From: Panagrolaimus kolymaensis
Lineage: Eukaryota > Nematoda > Chromadorea > Rhabditida > Panagrolaimidae
Assembly: GCA_028622995.1 (NCBI GenBank)
Contig: JAJQJQ010000003.1
Coordinates: forward strand, 9,238,001 to 9,302,000
Length of the DNA: 64,000 nt
Direction of reading: 5' to 3'
Shown: piece by piece, positions 1 through 13,200 of the stretch
How positions within the stretch are numbered: position 1 is the stretch's first letter
Layout of the letters: the number at the start of each line of letters is the position of its first letter
The notes under the pieces: model-generated
What the model saw: the letters and a program-made list of their open reading frames with translations, nothing else
What the model was told of the DNA's origin: nothing
The model's database searches: none
Position numbers and translations under genes: made by a program

Positions 1-1076
1 CAAACATAAAAAACTTTATCTTCGAAACCTTCCAATGGAACAGGAGTTCCCCATTTAAGATCTCGAGTAATGCAACGCTTTTCAAGGCCCGATTTAATCC
101 ATGCTTTTGAAATTGCAATGGCATTCGAAGACCAATGAGAATTTTCAGCACTCGTAACTTTATTAATAAATTCATCCACTTTTGGGCTGAGTTGTTTTAA
201 ATCAAGAAAAATGTGATTGGAAGATCTAACTTTTGGAGTTTCAGAGCAAATATGACATTTAGGTTCGATGAGTTCCACAGCGTCTATAAGCTTTCCACAC
301 TTATCACATTGATCTCCTCGAGCATCTTCATAATTGCAATTTGGACATATTCCAGATACAAATCGATCAGCAAGAAATTTATCACATTTTCCGCAATGTA
401 ACTGATCCAAAGAGGCCGTAGAAGTATATCCATTTGCATGGAGCTTTTTGAAAATATCTTGGGCAATTCTAAAAACAAAATTGTTTTTTATCTATCGTCA
501 GCTTTTAAAACTAAATTGCCTTACTCCGTTTGATTTTGAGTTGAAGTTCTCCCAAAATTATCAAATTCAATATTAAACCATTCATAAATACTTTTATGTA
601 AATGATAAAATTTTTCACAAATTTCTTGCGGAGTTTTTCCATCCTTCATTGCTTTCATTTCCGTCGCAGTTCCATATTCATCTGTTCCACTAATGTAAAT
701 GCTTTGATATCCTCTGATTTTGCAATACCGTGAAAATACATCTCCACTAAGAACACAACCAATAATATTTCCCAAATGTGGGACATTGTTTACGTAGGGT
801 AAAGCAGCGGTAATAAGGATATTTCGTTTACCTTTTTGTGGAAGCCTATAATCATTATTTGAAGCATTGTTGGTGTCGCCACTGTTTGGCCTAAATAATT
901 ACAAAAAACTTGTTAATATTTGGTTAGTAAAATTAAATTTAATAAATTAGGGTTTAAAATTGTTAAAAAAGCAGACGTGGACGAAAATTTGAATGAACCT
1001 TGGCTTACTTTTTTCTAATTGCCTCATCATAATATTCCGGTTCAGAATTCCATGAGGAAAGATAATCATCATCCAT
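1..1076 (-). CDS. mars-1: Cytosolic methionyl-tRNA synthetase, N-terminal part (3' end beyond left edge)
   Basis: Charges tRNA-Met with methionine in the cytosol. Three exons are visible (1076-1009, 890-525 and 468 to the edge) with GT/AG junctions that keep phase. The start MDDDYLSSW is followed by a short Asn-rich linker. The class I catalytic core then begins with [18 protein letters not shown], which contains the HIGH-type signature (PHLG). [10 protein letters not shown] follows near residue 95. The third exon carries the family's zinc-knuckle region with paired cysteines (CGKC, CPNC, CDKC, CHIC) and ends in WGTPVP...KVFYVW, typical of eukaryotic and archaeal-type MetRS. The KMSKS loop and anticodon domain lie outside the window. 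It is divergently arranged with the TBC1D9-like gene. The family assignment is very secure; the first exon is inferred from splice signals. Confidence 0.95.
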
Positions 1077-1555
1077 GATTGCAAAAAAAATTGATAAAGC
1101 CTAAAAAAAGAAAAATTTTATATATAAAAACTTTTGGGAATTGCATCATGGTTTATTAATCATTCAAAAAGCGCCTCAAAAAAAATTTACTATAAAACTT
1201 TGGATGAGAAACAAGTGACTAATCCTTAATAAAATAGCTGAAAAAAAAGTCAACTATGAGCAAAACATTTTCTTACAAATGATTGTCGTCGTCTACCTTA
1301 TTTGTTCAGCCCATTGTATTTTCTCATTAAACCTTTTTGGTGCAACAAATTGATTGGTCTTAAAACGATAAATAATTATTATTGTGTGTGCTTCTTTTTT
1401 TGTTCTTCTTCTTCTTTGGTTTACATATGTGATTCAAAAAATAAATAAAGTTAAAATAAATCAGCTGAGTGGATTATTACCGAGAGAAATATTTTATTAA
1501 TATTTTTAATAACAAATGTTATAAATTATTTTTGATTTTATTGATTGATTGAAAT
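1077..1555. promoter_or_regulatory. Divergent intergenic promoter region
   Basis: A 479-bp AT-rich gap lies between the head-to-head start codons of the MetRS gene and the TBC1D9-like gene. No open frame or clear element is seen. By position it must hold both 5' UTRs and the promoters; no specific motif could be assigned. Confidence 0.5.
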
Positions 1556-4500
1556 ATGGTTTGGACAAAACCAGAAGCTTTGTTGGTTGCTCAACCATTT
1601 TGGTACGTATAGATCAGCCTCAGCATTAATTGCCTTTTGATCAAAGTTTAATTTTTTTGTTTTTTATTTTCAGGGTAAATGAATGCCAAAATTATTACTT
1701 TTTATTACAAAGACGAAAGGGCCATGGAACTAAGGGAATTGGTTCAGTTTTTGTTGCAACTTTAGATTCCATTTTTGATACTCGACCTGCACCTTTTCGA
1801 ATTTTATATCATCATGAATCAGTGGATATTCAAATTTCCATAGGTATTTTTGACGTATTTTTAGAAGTTTTTAAACATCCAAAATATTTTAGTTATTGCA
1901 ATTGCGATTCATCATTCAGAAATTGTTAAACATTGGGAATGGTTGGAAGCCAATGTCCTTCCAACTCTCGGTAATTTTTTTGCTTGATTTTTAACAAACA
2001 AACAAAAATAAAGAAAATTCATTTTTTAGCTTCATTCGACTCTGAAGATGATGTCCGAAGATTTGTATTAACTAAAATTGAAGGTTTATGCAGCCTTGAA
2101 GAAGCTGGAACTCGAACTTCTTCGAATGGTATAGTTTTTATAATTTTTTTTAATCGATCACTTATTTGCTTTTATTGATTGATTTTTCTTTTTCTTTTTT
2201 AGATGAACTTGAAAATATTTCCAATCATGCAGTATTACATAAATTTCATAAATTATTTGAATTACCTGTCGAAGAAAAACTTGTAAATTGTGAGTAACGA
2301 ACTTTTCCCGAGAATTTTGAGAGAAACAAATATGCAAATATTTTTTTAATTTTTAGATTATTCTTGCACATATTGGAAAGGAAAAATGCCAACGCAAGGG
2401 AAAATATTTTTATCCGTTAATTATTTGTGTTTTTATTCTTTTCTCGTTGGAAATCAAACTAAAATCAAAATTCGATGGACAGAAGTCACTGTAAGCAATT
2501 CATTAAGTTACCTCATAAAAAAATTTGTATATTATTTCAGAAACTTGAAAAAAATATGCCATTTTTACTTCCACAATCCATTACTGTTGTAACTCGAAAT
2601 GATTCCTACGATTTTTCAATGCTTTTGAATTTTGATGAAACTTATAAATTAGCTTTTCAACTTGCAAATTTGGCTATGAAACAGTAATAATAAAAAAATT
2701 AATTTATAGTTTTAAAATTTTTTGAATTTCAGATTGATTGAAGAAAAAGAAGGATTTAATGAAGATCCAGTACTTCGAACTAAAATGCTTTCAGAAAGTA
2801 GCAACGGCGGCGGTGGCGGCAGTGGAAGTTCATCCAAAAAGAAAACTTCCAAAAGTGTTGTATCTTTTGTTAAACGCGATTTGGATGCTCGACAACGAAG
2901 TGAAAATTATCGGTGAGTCATAAAACACACAAAACACAAAAAAATAAAATAGCTTCTTTCTTTTATTTTTATTTAAGTAAAAAATCATTATTATTATGCT
3001 TTTATAAGAGTATTAAAAAAAGTAGCGACATCAACAAAAAAAGTTAGGTTTTTTTTGGGTTGAGTTAAATATTATTATCATCCCTCAAAAAATTTGATGT
3101 AAAATCCATGGGTAAATATGCAATTGTATATTGCCCAGTGTAATAAAGCTTAATCAAATCATCCCTTTTTGGGCCGGGTTTCATAACATCGATAACCCAT
3201 TCCAAAATAGCTTCTATTCCAGTTCCAAAATCTTTTCCATAAATTTTAAATAATTTTGCTAAATGAATAATATTTTTTTTGGAATCTATTCTCAAAAATG
3301 CATCACTTTCTAAGTGTCTTTGAGCGTTGTGATACATTTCTTCAGCGACATTCTGAAAATTTTTGGGGTTAATTTTTCGCATTTTTAGAAAGCTTTTTTT
3401 ACCTTGGTTGAATATGCCAAAATAGCTGGGGTTGACATATTAAAAGTATTTATTGCAAAATGTATTAGCGGCTCGCCATAGGTAATCACAAACTAAAAAT
3501 TTTACTTTTATCATTTTCATGTGTTTTCAAAAAATTTAAATATCTTACGGGTCTTCGTTTATCTTGCTTCCCAAAAGGTTTCCAAAGCATTCCATAGCCT
3601 TTTTGATTCCCTCTCAAAATTCCATTAAAAATTGATTGAAGCGAATATAAATGCTCTCCAATTTGATAATAAATACTATACAAATATCTCCTCCTCTGCC
3701 AAATGGTCGTGGGTAAACCACATTTATAAGTGATATGAATTAATTGCATATTATAACAATTTGTAAAAAATGCTAATCGACTTTCTAAACTTGATTTTTC
3801 GATATTTAAATTTATCGTTTCTCTCATTAAAATCATATAATGTTTGAAATCCAAATTGTCTTCGAGTCTTTCAACATAAATACACTAAAAAAATTCTTTT
3901 TAATTTTGGATTTTGTTTTTGGAATGAAAGGGATCATACTTTCCGGTTTTCATCAAGAATAGTTTCATAAATAGGATCAATAAATTTCTTCAAAATTTCA
4001 TTAAATTCTCCCAAATCTGTTGGAAATTTATTTGTTGGAGGTCTTACGAGATTCAAAGGGCCTGAATCTGCTTCATCTGCGAGTTGATAGTAACTAAAAT
4101 TAATTTTTAAATTCTCAAAAATCCTTCAAAAAAAGATATATTTACCGTTGAGGATCAAACCCAAATTCTTCGTCATGAGACATTTGTTCATTAAAATGTG
4201 TTTCAATTAATTCTTGGCCAAGCTCGAGGGCTTCACTTCTTCCTAAAAAAATTCTTTATTTCATTAAAAAAACTTATTTTTAAAAAATTCTTTGAGCTTA
4301 CTTATTTTTTTCTCTCTCATTATCCAACCAATAAAATCTTCGCCTTTAAATGAATTTCGATATGTTTTAGTTACGCTCACTCGATTATCTTTAATTAAAT
4401 TGGCTTTTCTCATCATTGATACTAATTTATCATATTGAGATGGGATCCATTCATGGCGATCGGAATTACCTTAAAATAAATTATTTACTAAAAATTTTCT

Positions 4501-7500
4501 AAAAATAGAAACTCCTTTAAAATATGTTTTACCATTTTCTTTTTCTTTCGCCTCTGCGACTTTTCTTTTATTTTTTGCTTCATCAATGATGGATAGTTTT
4601 GGAGCATTTTCGGATGCTTCAATATTTTTTGTTTGTTGAATCAATTCTTCCCATTCTGCGTTATTTTTCATCTACAAAACGAAGAAAAAAATATTAAAAT
4701 AACTAAGATTTTTCTGGGAGCAAAAATTTTACCAGTGAAACAAGTTGAGAATATCCAGGAATATGTTTATCGTTGAAAAAAATATGGGGAGTTGTAATTT
4801 CGTCGGAAACAAATTTGGAAAGTTCTTCCAGCGCCTGAATAAAAATAGGTTTTTTTTTAAAAAAGGTTAAAAGTAAAAAGAATAACAAACAACTATAACC
4901 ATAAAAAGAAATAAGTATTTTTTTCATGCGCAACAGAAACAAACTTTCTGTCAGTCAACAAAAAAAAGTGAGAAACGTCATAATCTCCAAACAAAATATT
5001 TGAACTTTAAAAAAAGTGAGCAACATCTTTTTCATTGTTTGTTTATGGAATCGAAAACACAAAAACTTTAAAGGTCTTTAGAAAAAAAAGTTCCTATTTC
5101 GGTAAACTTAAAAAAGTAAAGAAAAAACTCACTTACATTTGGTTCAGAATCAATTGGAACTTCAATAAATGGAATATCCATTTCTTTTAAAGTCATCGAA
5201 GCTTTCATACTTTCAATACAATTTGCTTTTGTAAATATTACCACAGTTCCATGAAATTCATCATCCATATCTTCGAGGATTCGCTTTAAAATTAATTTTA
5301 AATATTGCAAAAATGTAATCATATTTTTTTCTTTTTCTTTTTCAGTTTTAATTTTGGAAAGAAAAGACATTTAAGGATTGGGAAACCTTTTAGAAGTTTT
5401 TGTTTGATTGATTTTAATATGAAAGGAAAAAAATCAGGGAGTAAAAATATTTATAAGAAAATTAAAAGGAAAAAGTTAATGTAGGAAAAAAAGAGGGAGA
5501 CAGAGTATTAAGAAGCTTAAGAATCTATCAATCATCATTTTTATCATCCAAATGCAATGAATCAAAATGAAAATGTTAAGAATTAAGCTTGATTGTGTAG
5601 GAGAGCAAAAAAAAAACGCAACTGTTAAAATAATGAAACCTGCACACAAAAAACATCATCATTTTTTTCAATAATTTTTTTAGACTACAAAAACAAAAGA
5701 AAAAAAAGTTAACGGTTTTTGTTTGGTTTAATTCCATTGAAAAAAATTGCTAATCGATTGTTGTTTATCGACCAAAAACTAAAAGAATAAATATGTATTT
5801 ATTTTTTAATAAAAATTTTTATTTGCTATTTTTAGATGTCTATTTTCCCTTCCATTTTCTGAACGACTTGATGGAGATACAACATGTCGATTAACAACCC
5901 CATATGATAAAAAGAGAGTGCTTGGAACCCTTTACCTTTCGGCCCATTTCGTCTGTTTCGCTTCCAGAATTGAGCGTCTCGTCACTCTCATAATTTTGAT
6001 TCAAGATATCCATTCGGTTGAAGAATATCGAAATTTGGATGAAGGAATAAAACTTGGAATAAAAATAGGTCTTAAAAATAAGAATTTTATTATATTTTCT
6101 GGTGTTCCTGATCGTGATAGAGTTATGGAAAAAATAATTAATTTTCGTTTAAAAGAAAAAGCTGAACGAACTATAAAAGAAGAAAATGTAAGAAAAAACC
6201 AAAACTAAAAAGAAACTTTATCATATTTTTTTTTTCTTAGAAACTAAAAAATAATAATCATCGTTTGCATTTTTTTTCAGAAGCAACAACAACAGCAACA
6301 ACCGCCATTAGAAAGATGTGAGTCAATGATCATGAGCGCTCCATTATGCCAACAATTTCCTTTCAAAGATTATTGTAATGATAAAATGAGAAGAGGATGG
6401 CAAAAATTATTTGAAGATTATGGAAATGATGTATCTATGTTTCGAACGATAGATTTACATCGACTTTTACTCGAAGGCATCCCACTCGAGCATCGTGGAA
6501 AAGTTTGGGCAATATGTTCAGGAGCAGCAGCCGAAATGCAATTAAATCCTGGAGAATATGAAGCTTTGCTTAAACGAAGCAAAGGTCAAGAAAGATGTTT
6601 ATTAACGATGGAAGAAATTGAGAGAGATTTACATCGATCTTTGCCTGAACATCCAGCTTTTCAAGGCGGCCCGGGAATTGATGCATTGAGAAGAATTTTA
6701 ACTGCCTATGCTATTCGAAATCCTAATATTGGTTATTGTCAAGCTATGAATATCGTTGGATCAGTTTTACTTCTTTTTTCTAATGAAGAACAAGCATTTT
6801 GGTTGCTTGTTGCAGTTTGTGAAAGATTATTACCGGATTATTATAACACTAAAGTTGTTGGGGCTCTAATTGATCAGGGTAAAAAAAATAGAATAAATAA
6901 AAAGCAGACGATAAAATTAAAAAATTTAAATTATAATTTTCAGGTGTATTTTCCGATTTGGTTGGAGAATCCCTCCCTAATTTACATTCCAAACTCACGG
7001 AACTTGGACTTGATGACATGGTAGCCCTTTCATGGTTTTTAACCATATTTCTGAATGCAATCAAATTCGATGCCGCTGTTCGCATTTTGGATTTATTCTT
7101 TTTTGATGGTTCCAAATTAATGTTTCAATTGGCTTTGGAAATTCTGAAAGAAAATGAAGAATTAATTAAAAGTTCTAAAGATGAAGGTGAAGCTCTTTTA
7201 ACGCTTTCAGGTTTTATGGAAAAAATCACGGATGCACGAATTACAAATTCTTCAGAGGTAAGAGTACTGTAATTATAAAAGACAGAAGTAAGACAGAAAT
7301 GTTTTAGATTTTCATCGGCCATTTAATTTCAAATTCATATCGAAACTTTGGCGAATCATTTACAAATAAAGATATTGAAAAGCTTCGATTAAAATATCGC
7401 CTTAAAGTAGTGCAAAATTTGGAAGACAATCAAATGCGAAGCATAGTTAAAAGTGTCGGCAAAAAGTGTCCTTTGACGCAAGAAGAGCTTGAAGCGCTTT

Positions 7501-9191
7501 ATAATGTCGTAAAAGTATGTTTTTCTTTTTTCTTTCTTTATTTTTTATTAAAACCCCTTTGTTTTTTTTGTTTGACGCAAATAAATTAAAAACAATGTAT
7601 CTGATCTTTTATTTTATTATTATAGGAAGGCCATTTGCTTTCATGGCGTTCTCGACTAAACACCGCCTATCATCAAAAGCTTACATCAATCATGGAAGAA
7701 CGTCCCCGATTTGATCCGTGTATACAATCTCAATATCGAATGGACTTTGAACTTTTTGCACAAATTTTTCCTCAATTATTGCCTTGGCAAGTTCATGAAA
7801 TTTTTGTTATTCGATGTTTTAGAGTAAGACTTTTTTGGAATCCAAAATAGCTTCTTTTTTTATCGCCTGCTTTTTTAGCTCATGGATACAAATGAAACTG
7901 GAATTTTAACCTTCCGAGATTTAAGTTATTTATTAGGAATATTTTTAAAAGGTGATTCAACGGATAAAGTGACGCTATTTTATAAATGTCATATTCCACC
8001 CGCTTTTAATATATCGGATTTGGACGATGTTATCAATCGTAAAAGCTTTGATGGTTTGTTTTTTTCTTCTTTCTTTCTTTCTTTTGGCTTTTTTCCCATC
8101 GAATCAAATCAAATAGAAAACCACAAAACAAATATTTATGTTTATTTTTTTAAGACGATGAACCGGAGATGGGTGTTGAAGCTGCAACAATTGTGGGCAG
8201 TAATAAATCATCACCAGTTCGATCATCAAGAAGTGCAACATCCGTGAGTGAAGGCATCACGGGTGTTGATGAAACAGCGGTGGATGTTGCAGCATCAGAA
8301 GCAGACGAAGTTTGTTCCCCAGCTGCTTCATCTGTGGCTTTATTAGTGGATAGCCCAATGCCTTCAAGTCATACATCTTCAAGAGATTTGGAAATGATTG
8401 GTGAAGATACTGAGTCGGCTTATATTCCCAAAAATAAAAGCTTTCCAACTGTTGGGTCGCCTTTATCGGATGACTTTAGTTTGCCTGATCGAGCTCCAAG
8501 TGAAATATCTGATTCCTTTTCATTGGTCGAAGATGCAGGTGATGCTCTTAAAAGTTTGTCACAACGAATGCAAAATACTACTTTGCAAGAAGTTCAACGA
8601 CGATCTAATGCAAATGTGGAAAAAGTTACTGAACCCATTTCGCAGGTAATTTAATTTTTGAAAAGATTAAAAACGAAATTATTAAAAGTTACAAGTTTTA
8701 AAAAAAACAGACTACTAAAAATAATTAAGTTATTTTTAGATTCAATTCATAGAATTATGGAAAACTTTTTATGAACTTATTTCTAATGATGGTCAGCAAC
8801 ATCATCATTCCCTCGCAGTGGCTGGCACGCTTCTCCTCCAACTTGGTGAAACCCAAAAATATTTGCAAGTTGGAGTTCAAAAAGAAATTGATGAAGCTAT
8901 GCGTCCTTCAATCGATGATGAAGACTCACCAAATAATTCTCCAATGAGTACCCAAAGATCATCAAAAATTGGAGATCTTAAATCATGGTAAGCCGAAATT
9001 TTTTTTGATTAAAGTTAAATTTAATTTATTCTTTTAGCATCCAAGATGGTGATTGGAAGCTTCAAGTCGAACACATTATTGCTACAATTCTTGCAGAAAG
9101 TTCACTTTCAGAATTTTTTGAACAAAAATATTCTTTAATTGATTTAATTCAAAAATATCGTGATAATCCAATGAAACGGAGAACTTTGTAA
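1556..9191 (+). CDS. tbc-9: TBC1D9-type Rab GTPase-activating protein (GRAM-GRAM-TBC-EF hand)
   Basis: Multi-exon Rab GAP of roughly 1,100-1,200 residues. Exon 1 (1556-1602) encodes [10 protein letters not shown], then exon 2 (from 1674) [17 protein letters not shown], the conserved TBC1D8/9 N-terminus. A first GRAM domain contains SCTYWKG-like and LCFYSF motifs (2360-2690). A second GRAM domain resumes at 5836 after a very long intron (2913-5835). The TBC domain (about 6390-7310) keeps the catalytic arginine finger in [16 protein letters not shown] and the glutamine finger in IGYCQAMN. A degenerate EF-hand ([13 protein letters not shown]) lies near 7885-7930, followed by a Ser-rich low-complexity region and a conserved C-terminal segment ending MKRRTL at 9191. 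The family is known to act on Rab GTPases in endosomal and autophagic traffic. The long intron hosts a separate minus-strand gene. Some internal exon limits were not checked base by base. Confidence 0.93.
3065..5370 (-). CDS. Nested glutaredoxin-DEP-DUF547 protein
   Basis: A complete gene on the opposite strand inside the 2.9-kb intron of the TBC1D9-like gene. Exon 1 (5370-5137) starts [11 protein letters not shown] and carries a glutaredoxin-like beta-alpha unit ([15 protein letters not shown]). Its active-site region has a single cysteine (NCIES) rather than the usual CPYC. Exon 2 (from 4834) continues the fold with [19 protein letters not shown] Lys/Glu-rich linker is followed by a DEP domain ([16 protein letters not shown]...[12 protein letters not shown]). 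The C-terminal half matches DUF547: [42 protein letters not shown] and [10 protein letters not shown], ending DDNNI at 3065. Glutaredoxin-DEP-DUF547 proteins are known from nematodes, but I cannot assign a biochemical role. With one active-site Cys and no visible CxxC, redox chemistry may be monothiol or lost. Confidence 0.85.
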
Positions 9192-10208
9192 AATTATAAA
9201 ACTTGTAAAAAAAATTCCCCAAAAAAACATATTTATATCAGCTGCTTCATTCTTATTATTCATACTTTTTTTATAAAATACTTGTAATAACTATTTTGTC
9301 TTTAGTTTACGGGAACGGTTTTATTGTAAAGAAAAAAATTCATTTGTATTAAATTTTTGGTTGCTTCTCTTTTTTTACTAATTTAATTATGTATGTTTTT
9401 ATGAAGCATAATAAACAATTTTGTAATCATTTTTTTCTTCTTTTGCATTTTAGCAAACAGTTGGCTGAAAAACAACTGTTTATTTTTTTCTCTGCAAAAA
9501 AAAACAAATTTTATTGTTTCTTTCCAAAAAAGGATTTTTTATTTTTGAGAATGTTTATACATAAGAGCCTTAATTTGCAAAGTGGCACTACAACAAAGAA
9601 AAATTTTGTCGTCTTTGCATAGAAAAAAAGTTTTATGATTTCCTGAGTTTTAAGAATAACTAAAACACAAAAAAATAAAATGAAAAAGGGAATGGATTTA
9701 AGAACAAAAATGTTAAATTAAATGTTGCGTGTTCTTTTTTTTTTGAGTGGGGAGATAGTCTAAATTCATTTCTTTTTTGTTTGCTTTATCAGACAGTTTA
9801 TTTAAAATTTTAAAACAAAATTTATTTCTTAAAAATAAAGCAAAAGCAATGAAACAATAAATTTAAGTAAATTCTTTTAAAAATCCTGAGAAAAATAAAA
9901 ACTTTATTTCTTTTCTCTCTTTGTTTTAAAAGTTCGTTCATAGAGGAAAGGAAAAAAGTTTTAAGCATAAATCAAATTTTATTTTATCGGGGAAGTGCCT
10001 ATTTTTGATTTGACGAGAAAACAAAGTTGCTTTTACCTCCTTATTTTTGCTTGCTTCTTTTTTGTGCTGCAACTTAAGTTAAAAAAGTGTTCACAAATTT
10101 TTAAGCCAAAAGTTTTATCTTATTTTTGTTGCTTATTGTTTTTCGCTTATTTTGTCATGTACCGCAGTTGCTTTTGCTGCTAAAAAAACACACTTGATTT
10201 TTTATTTG
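9192..10208. other. Noncoding, AT-rich intergenic region
   Basis: About 1 kb between the TBC1D9-like stop and the first predicted exon of the Kv channel gene. It is dominated by poly-T/poly-A runs and AATAAA-like strings (for example in the first 250 bp), suitable as the 3' UTR of the upstream gene. The short open frames here are low complexity (Phe/Leu/Lys from T- and A-runs), and no gene is supported. Confidence 0.6.
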
Positions 10209-13200
10209 ATGTTTAACTCATCATTTTGGCGAGGTGTAGATCGCCGAAAACTTGTCAATTTGCCACCTTTAAGCCGAATAGAACAAAATGGTAAGTGTTG
10301 CTTAAATTGTTTAAATTTTTGGTTATAACTTTAAAATTTTTTTACTTTGTTTATTTTTTTGTGTGTGTTGATATCAGCCTTCTGAGAAGCATTGGATGTC
10401 ACGAGAAACAAAAAGTCAGAAAACATTTTTTCTTTGATAATGAAGCTAATTATTTTCCACGAAAATACGGCTTTGTTCTTTTTTGGATAAGTTTTCATTC
10501 TTTTTTTCATTTTATTTGTTTTTTTTGATGCGTAAACTTTTTTGTTACATCAAAAAATACAACAACCAAAAAATTTTAAAATAAAGTTAGTTTTTTCGCA
10601 AAATTAAACAAAAAAATGTTAAAACGTTAAAAGTATTGATTTACTTTCTGCAAAATGCAATTTTTATATTTTTTTGTTTCAAATATTATCTTTTCAAAAA
10701 ATTGTCAGTAAGAAATGAAATAACTTTTCTTTTCTTTTTTTATCCAAAAACCAAGCCTGTCAAAAGAGAAGAAAGAGGATTGGCACACCGCTAACTTTTC
10801 GTTTTCTTGAGAATGACCGGATTGACAACTGACTGACTGCCTTGACTGACTTTACTTTGACTGACCAAAAAAGAAAGAGGAAAGCAGGAATAAAAAAATA
10901 TGACGCCGCAAAACCTTTATCTATTATATTCTTTCGCTTCTTTTTAAAAATTTATTTTTATTTTGATTTTAGACAAAAGTCATTTATTTTATTGCAACTT
11001 TTTATTGTTTAATGACTCTTTTAAATTTTTTTTTATTTATTGTTGTTTAATGCGTGTGGTTTTTTTATACTCGAAACTCATTTATCATTTTTTTAACACA
11101 TTTAAAAATTTTATGAGTTTTTTTCAAAGAATAAAAGAAAAATCATAAAATATCAAAATCTCAAGGGGCTAGATAAAACTTTTTAACTCAACGGAGGCGA
11201 TAAAAAAATAGTATCCATGACCTTCTTTTTTTTTTGAATCCCCCGGAAAAAAGCACGAGTTTTGCCAAAGTCAAATAATATATTTCTATAAAAGCCCCAT
11301 TTTTCATGAAAGCAAGAAAAATAGCTATTTCCTATAGCTTATTTTGATAATTTTCTTTTCCATGTTTTTGTTTTATTTTTAATTTCCGATTGTTTGACCT
11401 TTACAGAAACAAATAAATCTTCATATTTTTTTCAGCCCTTCAACGATCCGATGATAGAATTGGAAGTAAAGTAAATTGTGAAAAACTTGTACACCATTTT
11501 GAGCGAACTCCAGAAGCAACTGAACCAAGGTAATAATTTAACTTCCCATCCAATTTATTTCATTCATTTTTGGCTCCAAATCTTTTTTTGTTAGAAGCGA
11601 GCATTTTAATTTCCGATATTATTTTTTTCTTGGGGTTATTTATTACTTTGACATTTTATTTTGCATCCTTTTAAAATTTTTTTCATAGCCATATTTTATT
11701 TTGGAAGAAAATACATATATATTTTTTTAAGGGCATATAAAAAAAGGATATTAAAGCATATTTCCCGTCTATTTTTTTGCTGTTGCTCGATTTTAGTTTT
11801 TCATATTTTTGGCTGTTGAAAAGCTTTACTATTTATTTTTTCTTGAATGAATTTCAGATTCTGTAATTCAAAGTTTAAACAAGCAACAAAAAAATGAAAA
11901 AGCTTTAAATATTTTTTTAAACTTCCAAAAAAAGAGAAAGCAAAAGTAAACTAAAAGTCTTCGCTCGGTCGAATTTCGAATATATGGAAAAGACACGTGA
12001 TATCTTTCTCTCCTTTTTCCTACAATTGTTTAACTAACTTTTGCGCTTTCATTTTTTTTTGTTTTTGTACTTTTTGTTGAAATAGAGATGAAAAAAATCT
12101 AGGCAAAGACAGACGTAAATGCCCTTTTTCGTTCACTTTTATTATACTTTTTTTATTTTTTTTAATCTTCCGTGTCATGAGTTTTTCGCAGAATATTAAA
12201 AATTGAGCTTTAAAGATTTAAACCATTTTTGACTCTTAAATTTAGTGTTTTTTTAAATATTTATAAATTTTTATTTATTTTTAGGGCTTCATAAAAATTT
12301 ATTTGTTTAGTTATTCAAATAATTTTATGTCTGGTTATTTTAGTAAGAAAAAATTCCGTTCGTTTTTTATAAGGAAAGAATGGGAGCAAAGAAATATAAT
12401 ACAAATTATATCTAATCCCAATGACTATTTTACAAAAAACAGACAGGGCAGGTGATAAAAATATTTGTAGCATGAATATTTAAAAAAGATGTTTTTTGTC
12501 TTCCTTGATTTATATTTTTTGCGTACTTTTCTCTTTTTTCCTTAGTTTTTTTCTTATTTTATTCTATGAAAGTAAAAATAAAATAAAAAATATCCTAAAA
12601 ATATGTGCGCCTTTTTAGCTTTAGCTCTTTGCTATCTCGTGCCTTCTCATTTTCCTATAAAATATATTATCGTTTTTTTCATTTTTTATTTTTATTTTAT
12701 TTTCACATCCCAAGTATTCATCATCATGAATGTTTCTTTTAATGTTACTTCTTTCTTCTCCTCTTTTTTTTCTTCTTCTTCCCATCAATGAAGAATGTAT
12801 GGATGGATATGGATATATATATATATATATATGCAAGCTTTTTTAATTGATGCATCTTCTTTCTTTTATTTTTTTATTTTTTTATTCTTTTCTTTTTCTT
12901 TTATGCGCGCCCAACGAGTCACGAAAAAAGCTTTTAGAAGCAGAAGCAGCATCTAAAGCATTTTTTTTTCTGCGCCATCGTCGACGTCCACCCATTGTCT
13001 ATTTTTTTTGTTGTTTATATAAACTTTCAAAAAATATATATTTATAAAAAAAACGTGGTGCCAGCCATTTTTCTTCCACAAAATGATAACCAAAAAAATT
13101 TGGCGTTTTCATTTAAACGCGAGTTTAAAAAATAATTTATAATAATCAAAAAATATATTTAAAAGATGCATTTTTTCTTTGTCTTTTAAATCTCAGTAAA

